A model generated the notes under the pieces. That model had not been told where the DNA came from. It did not search any database and worked only from the letters and a program-made list of their open reading frames with translations. A stretch of 64,000 bases of DNA from JABFRG01 sp038210445 (GTDB lineage Bacteria; Myxococcota_A; Polyangia; Polyangiales; Polyangiaceae): positions 1 to 64,000 of the forward strand of contig JBBQWQ010000013.1 of the NCBI GenBank assembly GCA_038210445.1, written 5' to 3'. This document shows positions 8,138 to 16,812 of this stretch, in pieces. The stretch's first letter is position 1. Every line of letters starts with the position of its first letter. A program made the position numbers and the translations under genes.

Positions 8138-10171
8138 ATGACGTGTGCAAGCCAATGTAGGGCAATGGTGGTGGTGCTCGGTTTCGTGGGTGCGGCTGCG
8201 GCGTGTGCGGCGAACAAGCCGCAGCGCGGCGGCTTGATGCTCGCCATCAGCACCGACATGGCGGCGCCCAAAGACATCGACCAGGTGGGCCTCACCATTC
8301 GCAGCGGTGGCCGCGAGGTATTCGCGACGCGCGCGCCGGTGGCGCCCAACGGCGAGGTGCGGCTCCCGGCAACGCTCGCGGTGCTGGCGCCCGAGGATCC
8401 GAAGCAGCCGGTGCGCATTCGCCTGGTGGCGTACTCCGGAACCAAGGCTCGGGTGCTCCGCGACATGACCGTTACGGTGCCGCCCAATCGCACGGGCCAA
8501 CTCCGGGTGCCGCTGAACTTTCTCAGCGTCGGCTCCGGCGTGGGTGAGGCGCCCCTCTCCGCCCAGAGCGCGGGCGTACTGCCGCGAGATGTGCCCATGA
8601 CCACCGTCGCGCTCCGCGACTTCGACGCCTTCACGCAGATTCAGAATCGCTGCGGCGAAGGCGCAACCGACGTGGGCGGTGACTGCACGTCGCTCGAGCT
8701 CTCCGATCCCTCGATGTTCGACGACTACGATCCCACGACCATCTTCGGCGGCGGCGCCGCGCCCGACAAGGCCGAGCCCAGCGACGGCGACTGCTTCCCG
8801 GTGGCGTGCTGCTTCGAGAGTGCAACCGCGGTGACGCCCGATGAAGCGTGCACGGTGCCCTCGCAAGGGCCCAGCACCAACCTCGCGCTCGTCACCCTCG
8901 GCATCGGCACGCCCACCGCCGGTGTGGGGCCGCTGGTGCCCCTCGACTTCGACGCCGACCCGCGCTTCGGCGAGGTGGGCGTGCGTCTCCTGCCGAACGC
9001 GCGGTTGCAGCTCCCGCCCGCGGTGTGTCGCAAGATGGGCGCGGGCGTGGCGACCGAGGAGAAGGTAGCGAGCGTCGTGTTCTCCACCCGCTGCGCGCCC
9101 AAGTCCAAGTCCACGCCCTTGTGCGGACCCGCCAGCGCCACCAGCACTGCCCGCTGCGGCGAACGCGTGCTTCCGCGCGACGCCGATTCCGGCGCGAGCC
9201 CGCAGCCCGACGGCGGCGCTGCGCCGAAGAACATCGAGCTCCTGGCGAGCGGCCTGCGCCGACCGGAAGGCCTTGCCATCGTGCGCGAAGGCGTGTTCGT
9301 GGCCGACGTGGGCCTGTCGCTGAAGCGCGTTTCTGCCGGCGTTGCCACCGAGGTAGCCTCCAGCGGCACCGGCGATAGCCCGGTGGGTCTCGCCGCCGTC
9401 ACCTCCGGCGGGAGCACGTTCCTGGTGACCGGCGGTGGCCTCACGGCATTCAGCGCGCGTACCGACGGCGCGAGCGTGGTGCAGAATACAGGCAATGGAA
9501 CCGGCATCGCGGCCATCGCGTCCACCGGCAACGCCGCGCTCTTCTCCTTTCCGCGCGACATCCCCACGCGGGTCGGCGGCGTGGGCGAGGAGCTCTACTG
9601 GCTGGTGCCCTCTAGCGGCGCCTTCGGGGGCGTCGACTACGTTCGTCAAAACGTGACCAGCCGATCCTTTGCCGCGACCGCCACCCAGCTCCTCCTCGGC
9701 GAATCCGACGGCAGCATTCAGGCCTGCCCGCCCGCGCCGTTCGGGTGCGTCGTGCCCACGCCGCTCATCACGGCGCCCCTCTCCAAGGGCTACGTGGGCG
9801 CCATGGCGGCCTCCGGCACCCGCGTCTTCTTCGAGTGGATGCCCGACGACGCCAACGCTGCGGCGCACCTCTACCGCTACGATCCCGCGCTCACCCCCAG
9901 CGTGGTGGAGCTCGCCGGCGATCTGCGGAGCGCCGCGGGCCGCTTCGGTGGCCTCGCCACCGATGGCGCATACGTGTATTATGCATCGAGTGGAGTGCTC
10001 TACGCCATGCCGCGCAGCGGCGGCGCGGCGGCGCGCATCGCCCCGGCGCTCGGCGCTTCGGGCTACCCGTACGGCATCGGCACCATCGCGCTCGACGCCC
10101 TCTACGTGTACTGGATCGCCCGCGGCGACGGAGCGAGCGCCGGCGCGGTATACCGGCGCCGGCTGGAGTAG
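8138..10171 (+). CDS. Propeller-type surface lipoprotein, tandem copy 2
   Basis: 677 residues; ATG 8138 is preceded by AAGGGG. A lipobox (AAAAC) follows a short signal peptide. Domains match copy 1: an N-terminal beta domain, a Cys-rich segment (DCFPVACCFES, RCAPKSKSTPLCGP), then a C-terminal propeller with LASGLRRPEGLAIVREGVFV and the terminal VYRRRLE motif shared with copy 1. The N-terminal domain is much better conserved between the copies than the propeller, where blades have diverged, suggesting different ligand faces. The stop is only 3 bp from that of the convergent glycine-rich gene, so there is no room for a dedicated terminator. Confidence 0.85.
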   Translation: MTCASQCRAMVVVLGFVGAAAACAANKPQRGGLMLAISTDMAAPKDIDQVGLTIRSGGREVFATRAPVAPNGEVRLPATLAVLAPEDPKQPVRIRLVAYSGTKARVLRDMTVTVPPNRTGQLRVPLNFLSVGSGVGEAPLSAQSAGVLPRDVPMTTVALRDFDAFTQIQNRCGEGATDVGGDCTSLELSDPSMFDDYDPTTIFGGGAAPDKAEPSDGDCFPVACCFESATAVTPDEACTVPSQGPSTNLALVTLGIGTPTAGVGPLVPLDFDADPRFGEVGVRLLPNARLQLPPAVCRKMGAGVATEEKVASVVFSTRCAPKSKSTPLCGPASATSTARCGERVLPRDADSGASPQPDGGAAPKNIELLASGLRRPEGLAIVREGVFVADVGLSLKRVSAGVATEVASSGTGDSPVGLAAVTSGGSTFLVTGGGLTAFSARTDGASVVQNTGNGTGIAAIASTGNAALFSFPRDIPTRVGGVGEELYWLVPSSGAFGGVDYVRQNVTSRSFAATATQLLLGESDGSIQACPPAPFGCVVPTPLITAPLSKGYVGAMAASGTRVFFEWMPDDANAAAHLYRYDPALTPSVVELAGDLRSAAGRFGGLATDGAYVYYASSGVLYAMPRSGGAAARIAPALGASGYPYGIGTIALDALYVYWIARGDGASAGAVYRRRLE

Positions 10172-10174
10172 GAA

Positions 10175-11779
10175 TCAGAACGGGGAGGTCGGCGCCGAGA
10201 GGCCTTCCGGGCCGCCGTTTTGCGGGCCAGGCGCGGCCGCCGCGGCGACCGTCTTGGGATCGCCGGTGGGCGCTGCGCCGCGATACGCGATGCCGATGCT
10301 GGGGCCCGATGCGCCAGACCCCGCGCGCCCTGCGGCGCCGCCTGCACCGCCTGCGCCTGCCGCGCTGCTCGGGTTTCCGCTGGGGTTGGCGCCCGCGGGA
10401 AAGCCTGCAAACACCGCGGAGCCGGCGCCGCCGCTGCCTCCCTGACCGCCTGACCCGCCTTCGAAGGTACACTTCGCGTCAGCCTTGAACGGGCTGTCGA
10501 AGGCCACAAGCGCGATGCTCGCGCCGCCGCCGGTTCCTGGACCACCCGCCGCGCCGGGGCAGCCGCCCGCGCCGCCGCCCGCGCCGGCAATCCCGTAAAA
10601 GGGGCCCGTCTTGCCCACGGTGCCGGAGTTCATGTTCGAGCCGCCGCCCCCGCCTTGACCCGGCTTGCCGTCGGTGCCGGCGGTACCCTTGACGGGGGTG
10701 AAGCCGCCGACGGAGAGGGCCGACTCGAGGGCTACGACGCCGTCTCGGCCGTCGTCCCCCTTGGCCCCAGGCGCTCCCGGGAGTCCCGGAGCCAGGCCGT
10801 ACTTCCCGCCCTGGTTGGTCTCCGCCGTAGCCACGGAAGGTTCGCCGTTGAAACCAGCATCGTCCGTTCTGTAGCAGTTGTAGGGCGGAGCCGCGACGCC
10901 GAGGCATGCGGCAATGCCCCCGCTGATGCGGCCCGTTAAGGTGTAGTACGAGGCTTTGCCTCCGGCTCCGCCCGGGCCCGGCACGACGCTCGGCGTGTCA
11001 TCACACTTGGCCACGGCTCCCGCTCGCGGGGCCGTGTGCTGCGCCACGCAGGTTGCGTTCTGCCCGGCGGTACCCTCCGTGCAATAGGCCCAGTCGAGGC
11101 CATCCGCGGCCAGGGGCATCGCGCTCGAGATGGTCGTGCCCTTGCCCCGCGCGCCGGTGGTGCCGGCTTTGGCCGTGCCCGCGACGATGCGCGTGTTGGC
11201 GAACACGAGCCCTGGCGAGCTCTCGGCCACGAGGCCAATGGAGCTGCCGCCGTCGACGGTCGCGTTGGCCCCCATGATTTCGAGAGCCTCGATGCGGGTC
11301 GGCTTGACGATGTTCTTGGCGCGGGTGGCGACGCCGTCGGCGCTGGGCGGCGGCGCGATCCTGGCGCGGTCCGGGCCCAGCTCCCAGTTGGCGCCGTTCG
11401 GGCACTTGAAGTACCCGAATACCGAGAGCCCCTCCGCGAAGATGATGTTCTCCGCGTACGTTCCCGCACACACGTAGATGCGGCGACCCGACGCCGCGGC
11501 GCCTTGGAGTGCAGCATTGATGGTCCGAAGCGGCCGGGCGCGGGTTCCGGGGTCGACGTCCGAGCCACCCGTGCTCACGAAGACGCCGTAGGCTTCGTGT
11601 ATCGTGCACGTGTTTTCCGTGGGCAGCGCGTCGCCGTTGCAGTCCGGGGGCGGGGGCGGGGGCGGAGCAACGTTGATGCCGCCGTCGGCGCTCGCGTCCT
11701 TGGGCTCAGCAGCCTTGTCTTCGCCGCATTGCACGGTGGCGAGGAGAAACAGGGGCAAAATTCCAAGTATTCGCTTCAT
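10175..11779 (-). CDS. Glycine-rich collagen-like lipoprotein with DUF1565-like domain (paralog 3)
   Basis: 534 residues. The start at 11779 has GGGAG 6 nt upstream; an alternative ATG further upstream has no such site. The signal peptide MKRILGILPLFLLATVQC ends in a lipobox Cys. A DGG/poly-Pro linker follows, then the family block GVFVSTGGSDVDPGTRARP and YVCAGTYAENI, the conserved VKPTRIEALEI and NTRIVAGT segments, and long Gly-rich blocks (GQGGGGGSNMN, GAGGGAGGCPGAAGG, GGQGGSGGAG). It is more diverged than the pair at 1146-4375, so it is an older duplicate separated from them by the propeller-lipoprotein pair. Confidence 0.85.
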   Translation of the reverse strand: MKRILGILPLFLLATVQCGEDKAAEPKDASADGGINVAPPPPPPPDCNGDALPTENTCTIHEAYGVFVSTGGSDVDPGTRARPLRTINAALQGAAASGRRIYVCAGTYAENIIFAEGLSVFGYFKCPNGANWELGPDRARIAPPPSADGVATRAKNIVKPTRIEALEIMGANATVDGGSSIGLVAESSPGLVFANTRIVAGTAKAGTTGARGKGTTISSAMPLAADGLDWAYCTEGTAGQNATCVAQHTAPRAGAVAKCDDTPSVVPGPGGAGGKASYYTLTGRISGGIAACLGVAAPPYNCYRTDDAGFNGEPSVATAETNQGGKYGLAPGLPGAPGAKGDDGRDGVVALESALSVGGFTPVKGTAGTDGKPGQGGGGGSNMNSGTVGKTGPFYGIAGAGGGAGGCPGAAGGPGTGGGASIALVAFDSPFKADAKCTFEGGSGGQGGSGGAGSAVFAGFPAGANPSGNPSSAAGAGGAGGAAGRAGSGASGPSIGIAYRGAAPTGDPKTVAAAAAPGPQNGGPEGLSAPTSPF

Positions 11780-11821
11780 GGCGCACTCCCTCTTCGGCTC
11801 CGAAGGTAGCACGAAAGGCCC

Positions 11822-14320
11822 CTAGCGCCGCTGCTTCATGGGCACCGGCGCGCTTGGGTCCTCGGGCCAAGCCTGCCGCGGGTACTTGCGCCCGAGCTCC
11901 TTGCGAATGGCCGGGTAGTGATTGGTGAAGAAGCTCTTCAGGTCCGAGGTTACCTGCACCGCGCGCTTGTTGGGCGCGAGCAGATGCATCACCAGCGGCA
12001 CGCCGGCTACCTTGGGGGTCTCCTTGAGGCCGCAGAAGTCTTGCAGGTACGACTCCACGTAGGGTGGCTTTCCGGTCTCGTACTCCACCCGCGGCGTGCG
12101 GCCGCTGGGGAGCGTGATGCGATCCGGCGCGAGCTCGTAGATGCGTCCGCCGCCCTCGGTGCCCGCCACCACCCGATCGAAGAGCCGCGCCTGACGCAGC
12201 TCCTCGAAGGTGCGCCGGCCCTCGCACGCTTCTCGCAGAATGTCGTCGAGCTGCTCCGCCGTCGGCGCCTTCACCCGCGCATCGGCGGCGCTCGCCAGTG
12301 TGGCCCGGAGGAGCCAGCGGATGAGCCCGTCGTCGGCGCAAAAGGCACCGAGGCCCTTCTGCTTCGCCATGCGAAAGAGCAGCTCGCTCTCGGCCGGGGT
12401 GACCGACTTGCTCTTCGATTCGTCGAGCACCAAACCGTCGTAGAGCATCTGCGCGGTGCTGGAGGCCGACTCTTTCTCTGCGTTCCACACCGCCTCGGTG
12501 CGCTCCTCGATGCGATCGGCGAAGAGCTCGATGAGCCAGTCGGGCTCGATGGCGCTGGCCACGCGCACAATGGGCTTCTGCCCCGCGTGGTCTGCCGCCA
12601 CCGCGACGATCCACCGGGCGTGGCGCACCACGCTGCGCTCTGAAAGCTCGGCCACGCCGCTGCCGGCCAGCGCGAAGTCGCGAGAGCCGTCTTTTCGTCG
12701 CTTGGCCACGCGATCGGGAAACGCCGCGAGCACCGAGAGCGAGAGGGCGGCGTCGATGTCTTTGGGCGTCTGGGCGCCGCCCGGACGCACGTGGCTGCGG
12801 AGCTGCTTCTGGGCGCGGTCGACCGCGCGCACCGAGCCCGGATCGAGCGAGAGCGCGCGGAGGCTGCTGGGAGAGAAGCCAGCGTCTTCTGCCTCGAGGA
12901 ACAGATCGAAAAGCGCGATGACGTCCGAAGCCTCGCTCGGGCGCGCGGCGGCGTCGCCGAAGGCGCGCGTTTCTCGCCGCAGATCGCGCTCGCCCAAGAG
13001 CGCCGCCACCACGCAGGCCTCGTGGCCCACGCCGCGCGCCTCGCCCTCCACCACCAGTCGCGCGAGCCGCGGGTGCACCGGGTGGCGCAGCATGGCGCGC
13101 CCGCGAGCCGTGATGCGCCCCTCCGCGCTGAGCGCGCCCAGGCGCAGCAGGAGATCGCGTGCCGAGGTCCAAGCGGCCTCTGGCGGCGGCGTGAGCCAGC
13201 GAATTTCGCCGAGATCCCAGGCCGCGAGCTCGAGCACGGTGCTCGCGAGATCGCTGCGGGCGATCTCCGGCGCGTCGTGCTCGCGGCGGCGATCGAAGTC
13301 GGCGCGCGTATAGAGCCGGAATGCCTTGCCCGGCGCGGTGCGCCCCGCGCGGCCGGCGCGTTGGGTCGCCGAGGCGCGGCTCACCGGCTCGGTGGTGAGC
13401 GCCCCCAGGCCCGACCAGGGATCGAACCGCGCGACGCGCGAGAGGCCCGCGTCGACCACGCCGGTGACGCCGTCGATGGTCACCGACGACTCGGCAATGT
13501 TGGTGGAGAGAATCACCTTGCGCTGATCGCCGCGGTTTCGCCGCACCGCGCGATCTTGCTCGTCGGGCGTGAGGTCGCCGTGCAACGGCAGGAGCACCAG
13601 GTTGCGCTCCCGGGCGAGCGGCTCGCACGCCGCGAGGGCATCGCGAATCTCGCGCGCGCCGGGCAGGAACACCAGCAAGTCGCCCGTGGTCTCGCTGGTG
13701 AGCTTGCGCACCCCGGAGGCCACCTGGCTGCCCAGCGGGCGATCGTCGGCGCGCTCGATGTGCTCGATCTCGACGTCGAAGCGTTGCCCCTCGGCGCGCA
13801 CGATCTCGGCGCCCAGGTGTGCGGCCACGATCTCGGCGTCGAGGGTGGCCGACATGACCACCACGTGCAGATCGCTGCGCCGCTCGAGGAGGCGCTGCAG
13901 CAGGGCCAGCGCCAGATCGCCCTGGAGGTGCCGCTCGTGAAATTCGTCGAGGAGCACCGCAGAAACGCCCCGGAGCTCGGGGTCGGCCAAGAGCCGCCGG
14001 GTGAGCACACCCTCGGTGACGAAGCGAATCCGCGTCTCGCGCGAGGTCACGTCCTCGAAGCGAACAGTGTAGCCTACACGCTTGCCCACGCGCTCACCGA
14101 GCTCGTCGGCCACCCGCTGTGCGGCCATGCGGGTGGCCAGGCGCCGCGGCTCGAGCACCACGATCTCGCCGGGAAACTCGGCGTCGAGCAGGGCCCGGGG
14201 CACGCGGGTGGTCTTGCCGCTACCGGGCGGCGCCACCAACACGAGCTTGCGATCCCGGCGTAGGCGAGCGACGAGATCGCCGAGGTGGGCGTCGATGGGG
14301 AGGGTAACGAGGGGCGGCAT
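11822..14320 (-). CDS. hrpB: ATP-dependent RNA helicase HrpB
   Basis: 832 residues, normal for HrpB. This is a DEAH-type superfamily 2 helicase. Walker A is APPGSGKTT near residue 30, motif II is DEFH, motif III is SAT, and motif VI has QRAGRAGRTAPG. The C-terminal HrpB-specific region ends in LAPNKRAVQVTSDLKSFF and KYPRQAWPEDP, which match the hallmark end of E. coli HrpB. The exact cellular role of bacterial HrpB is not settled. The start at 14320 gives the expected N-terminus just before the helicase core, and it overlaps the start of the divergent murB by 2 bp. Confidence 0.93.
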   Translation of the reverse strand: MPPLVTLPIDAHLGDLVARLRRDRKLVLVAPPGSGKTTRVPRALLDAEFPGEIVVLEPRRLATRMAAQRVADELGERVGKRVGYTVRFEDVTSRETRIRFVTEGVLTRRLLADPELRGVSAVLLDEFHERHLQGDLALALLQRLLERRSDLHVVVMSATLDAEIVAAHLGAEIVRAEGQRFDVEIEHIERADDRPLGSQVASGVRKLTSETTGDLLVFLPGAREIRDALAACEPLARERNLVLLPLHGDLTPDEQDRAVRRNRGDQRKVILSTNIAESSVTIDGVTGVVDAGLSRVARFDPWSGLGALTTEPVSRASATQRAGRAGRTAPGKAFRLYTRADFDRRREHDAPEIARSDLASTVLELAAWDLGEIRWLTPPPEAAWTSARDLLLRLGALSAEGRITARGRAMLRHPVHPRLARLVVEGEARGVGHEACVVAALLGERDLRRETRAFGDAAARPSEASDVIALFDLFLEAEDAGFSPSSLRALSLDPGSVRAVDRAQKQLRSHVRPGGAQTPKDIDAALSLSVLAAFPDRVAKRRKDGSRDFALAGSGVAELSERSVVRHARWIVAVAADHAGQKPIVRVASAIEPDWLIELFADRIEERTEAVWNAEKESASSTAQMLYDGLVLDESKSKSVTPAESELLFRMAKQKGLGAFCADDGLIRWLLRATLASAADARVKAPTAEQLDDILREACEGRRTFEELRQARLFDRVVAGTEGGGRIYELAPDRITLPSGRTPRVEYETGKPPYVESYLQDFCGLKETPKVAGVPLVMHLLAPNKRAVQVTSDLKSFFTNHYPAIRKELGRKYPRQAWPEDPSAPVPMKQRR

Positions 14321-15371
14321 GGGCTATGGAGATCGCGTGGTGCGACTCTCCGATTACACGACGCTGCGCCTGGGCGGAACCGCCGAGACGTTTGTTTCGC
14401 CGGGCTCCGAGGAAGAGGTCATCGCCGCGGTGCAGGCGGCCGACGCGCGCCGGGAGCCGGTGTTGATCCTGGGCGGCGGCAGCAACCTGGTGGTGGGCGA
14501 CGGGCCGGTGCCGGGCACGGTGGTCAAGCTGGGGGCCGGCCTCGACACGCTGCGGGTGGAGCGGGAAGGGGACTTCGTGCTGCTCGAAGCCGGCGCCGGG
14601 CTCTCCTGGGACGCCTTCGTGGCCCAGGCCATCGCCGCCGGCGCTTCGGGGCTCGAGGCGCTCTCCGGCATTCCCGGCCTGGTGGGCGCTACGCCCATGC
14701 AGAACGTGGGCGCCTACGGGCAAGAGGTGGCCGATACCTTGGCTTCGCTCCGGGCCTTCGACCGCGAAGAGCGCCGGGTGCGCACCTTCACCAACGCCGA
14801 GTGCGCCTTCGGCTACCGGCACAGTCGCTTCCGGAACGACGCGCGCTTCGTGATTCTCTCGGTGTGCTTCCGGGCGCCGGCATCCATGCAAAGTGCACCC
14901 ATTGCCTACGACGAGCTCGCCCAGGCGCTGGGCGTGGCCAAGGGCGAGCGCGCGCCTTCGGCCTTGGTGCGCGACACGGTCATCGCGCTGCGCCGGAAGA
15001 AGGGCATGGTCCTCGACCCGGCCGATCCCGACAGCGTCAGCGCCGGCTCGTTCTTCACCAACCCCATCGTGACCGACGTGGAAGCGGTGCGTGCGCGGGT
15101 TCGGGCCGAGCTCGGGCCCGACGCGAAAATGCCGGAATTTCCCATGGCCGATGGGCGCACCAAGCTCGCCGCCGCCTGGCTCATCGAGCGCGCCGGCTTC
15201 TCGAAGGGGTACGGCGAAGGTCCGGTGGGCATCTCTTGCAAGCACACCCTCGCGCTCGTGCACCGCGGCGGCGGTACCACCGCGCAGCTTCTCGAGCTCG
15301 CCCGCACCATCCAGCGCGGCGTCTCCGCCCGCTTCGGCGTTGCGCTCGCCCCCGAGCCCATCTTCGTCTAG
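14319..15371 (+). CDS. murB: UDP-N-acetylenolpyruvoylglucosamine reductase MurB
   Basis: 350 residues. This cytoplasmic FAD enzyme reduces UDP-GlcNAc-enolpyruvate to UDP-MurNAc in peptidoglycan precursor synthesis. FAD-binding PP-loop residues are visible (ILGGGSNLVV, GLEALSGIPGLVGATPMQNVGAYG). The catalytic Ser region is SAGSFFTNPIV, and the C-terminal KLAAAWLIERAGFSKG matches type I MurB. The ATG at 14319 overlaps the divergent hrpB start by 2 bp. A GTG at 14337 with GGAG upstream is an equally possible start and would remove the overlap. The stop codon's final G is also the first base of the structured repeat at 15371. Confidence 0.93.
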   Translation: MGYGDRVVRLSDYTTLRLGGTAETFVSPGSEEEVIAAVQAADARREPVLILGGGSNLVVGDGPVPGTVVKLGAGLDTLRVEREGDFVLLEAGAGLSWDAFVAQAIAAGASGLEALSGIPGLVGATPMQNVGAYGQEVADTLASLRAFDREERRVRTFTNAECAFGYRHSRFRNDARFVILSVCFRAPASMQSAPIAYDELAQALGVAKGERAPSALVRDTVIALRRKKGMVLDPADPDSVSAGSFFTNPIVTDVEAVRARVRAELGPDAKMPEFPMADGRTKLAAAWLIERAGFSKGYGEGPVGISCKHTLALVHRGGGTTAQLLELARTIQRGVSARFGVALAPEPIFV

Positions 15372-15562
15372 GAGATTGGTGTTTTTCGTCAATACCTTCG
15401 GGTATGCCGGCGCCTCCCGTGCTCACGAACAGGAGTTCGTTCCGCGCGCTGCCCCCAGCGAACGCGCCTCCCTCGGTCTTGACGAAAAATACTCAGTCTC
15501 CTGCTTGGCGCTCTCGGCCGCCGCGCAGTCGACCGGAGGAATCAAGCGCGAGTCACCGAGGA
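15371..15562 (+). repeat. Structured repeat element, copy A (possible ncRNA or 3'-UTR element)
   Basis: This is a ~190 bp segment directly behind murB, repeated at 35294-35497 with extended near-identity in the middle. The outer stem pairs GGAGATTG (15371-15378) with CAGTCTCC (15494-15501). The next helix pairs TTTTTCGTCAA (15382-15392) perfectly with TTGACGAAAAA (15479-15489). Inside are ATACC-TTCG-GGTAT (15392-15405), GGAG-TTCG-TTCC (15432-15443) and CGCTG-CCCC-CAGCG (15447-15460). Conservation continues ~60 bp past the outer stem. In copy B the second helix has different bases that still pair. It has no coding potential and is not CRISPR-like. It could be a 3'-UTR element, terminator, small RNA or non-autonomous repeat. 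Confidence 0.75.
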
Positions 15563-15625
15563 GACGGGACCGAGAGCCGTTTGCGTAGCCAGCTTCCGGT
15601 TCCGGAGTATGCTCGCTGGGCTTTG

Positions 15626-16045
15626 ATGCGCCTCCTTCCCCTTGCGCTGCTTGCTTTGGCCCCTCCGGCGTTCGCCGGCGCGCCCGCGGCTTCGGAGGCG
15701 CCGGCGCTGACTGCGCGCGCCGAGTGCGAGCCGCTGCTCACGGCCGGGCGCATGCGCTGCGTGCTCGAGGCCCGCCTGCCGGAGACCGCCACATTTCAGT
15801 GGTTCGACGCCCAGATGATCGCCGCGCCGATGTTCGTCATGCCGCTCCGCGGCCGATTCGCCGGCGATGACGCCGAGGTACGGGAATCGCACCTGGTGCG
15901 CTGGGACGTTGCCGTGGTGGGAAAGGCCGAGGGAGAGGGCGAGCTCACCTTGCGCGTGCGGGCCGTGGCCTGCACCGATCGCGAGAAGCGCCTGTGCTTC
16001 TCGGTGGTGGCCGACGCCCGCGCGCGGGTCAAAATCGGCAAGTAA
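15626..16045 (+). CDS. Small secreted protein, unknown function
   Basis: 139 residues with a Sec signal peptide (MRLLPLALLALAPPAFA, cleavage predicted after AFA). The mature part has a pair of Cys near the start (ECEPLLTAGRMRC) and another pair near the end (CTDREKRLC), suggesting disulfides in a periplasmic beta domain. The arrangement of strands and the final Cys segment is vaguely like the N-terminal domain of DsbD-type thiol reductases, but I cannot claim homology. The start is chosen because it opens the signal peptide; there is no strong ribosome binding site. It lies ~40 bp upstream of the J-domain gene. Confidence 0.7.
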   Translation: MRLLPLALLALAPPAFAGAPAASEAPALTARAECEPLLTAGRMRCVLEARLPETATFQWFDAQMIAAPMFVMPLRGRFAGDDAEVRESHLVRWDVAVVGKAEGEGELTLRVRAVACTDREKRLCFSVVADARARVKIGK

Positions 16046-16083
16046 GTGGGCCGTCCCCGTGCCCGCTTGCTACCCATCCAGGG

Positions 16084-16812
16084 ATGCGACTCCCGGGCCG
16101 ACTCAAGAGCACCACGGTGGGCGATCTCCTGGGCCTCCTGCATCGCGAGCAGGCAACCGGCACCCTCGAGCTCGTGGAGAACTCGGGCCGCAGCCACCGC
16201 GTGCACCTCTCGCGCGGAATGGTCACTGCCGTCGATCTCGATCGCGCGTCGGCCTCCCTCGCCGAGATGCTGCGCCGGGAAGACGCGGTCGACGAAGAGA
16301 CGCTCCGCCGCTCGCTCCTCCGCGCGCTGGCCTCGCAAAGGCTCCACGGGGCAGTGCTGGTGGAAGAGTTTCACGTGTCGCCTTCGGTGGTGGAGCTCGC
16401 CCTCCGGCGGCAGCTGCAAAACCGCCTGGCAGCCCTGGAAAACCTGCAAGATGCACAGATTCTCTTCCGGGTCGCCGTGCGGCCGCCCCGCGGCGCGCTG
16501 TTCGAGCAGCCGCTGGGCGCCGTGGAGTTTCTGCACGGGCGCCGCCGGGCGCGTGACCGCGAGGCGTGGTCGTCCAGCGCGCGCCCCGAGCCCTACGTCG
16601 CCATCGCCCGCGAAGACGCTGCGCGGGCCCATGCCCGCCGCGTCCTCGGCCTGTCGGGCATGGAAGACGAGGCCACCATCAAGCGCGCCTTCCGCAAGCT
16701 CGCCCGCGAGCTCCACCCCGACACCCATCCCGGCGCCACCGACGCGGAACGCAAGGATCTCGCGGCGCGCTTCTGTGCGGTGAATGCCGCGTATCAGTCG
16801 CTGGTGGCGTAG
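16084..16812 (+). CDS. PATAN/DUF4388-like and J-domain fusion protein
   Basis: 242 residues. Residues ~1-130 resemble the PATAN (DUF4388) domain common in deltaproteobacterial signalling proteins: TVGDLLGLLHREQATGTLEL, then HLSRGMVTAVDLD and a helical tail. Residues ~180-242 form a J-domain with the diagnostic HPD in ARELHPDTHPGA. J-domains recruit and stimulate DnaK/Hsp70. No Gly/Phe or zinc-finger region is present, so this is a class III (specialised) J-protein. PATAN proteins are mostly linked to gliding or two-component output, so a role coupling chaperone activity to signalling is inferred. The 3' end overlaps the convergent gene by 19 bp. Confidence 0.8.
   Translation: MRLPGRLKSTTVGDLLGLLHREQATGTLELVENSGRSHRVHLSRGMVTAVDLDRASASLAEMLRREDAVDEETLRRSLLRALASQRLHGAVLVEEFHVSPSVVELALRRQLQNRLAALENLQDAQILFRVAVRPPRGALFEQPLGAVEFLHGRRRARDREAWSSSARPEPYVAIAREDAARAHARRVLGLSGMEDEATIKRAFRKLARELHPDTHPGATDAERKDLAARFCAVNAAYQSLVA

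Noticed and set aside
15382..15489. Classical intrinsic terminator reading of repeat A
   Set aside because: The stem closes a loop of nearly 90 nt with further hairpins, and no T-tract follows the 3' arm.
15371..15562. Idea that the repeat is a CRISPR array or simple IS end
   Set aside because: There is no regular short repeat-spacer pattern, no transposase, no target duplication; internal helices and conservation past the outer stem do not fit a plain terminal inverted repeat.
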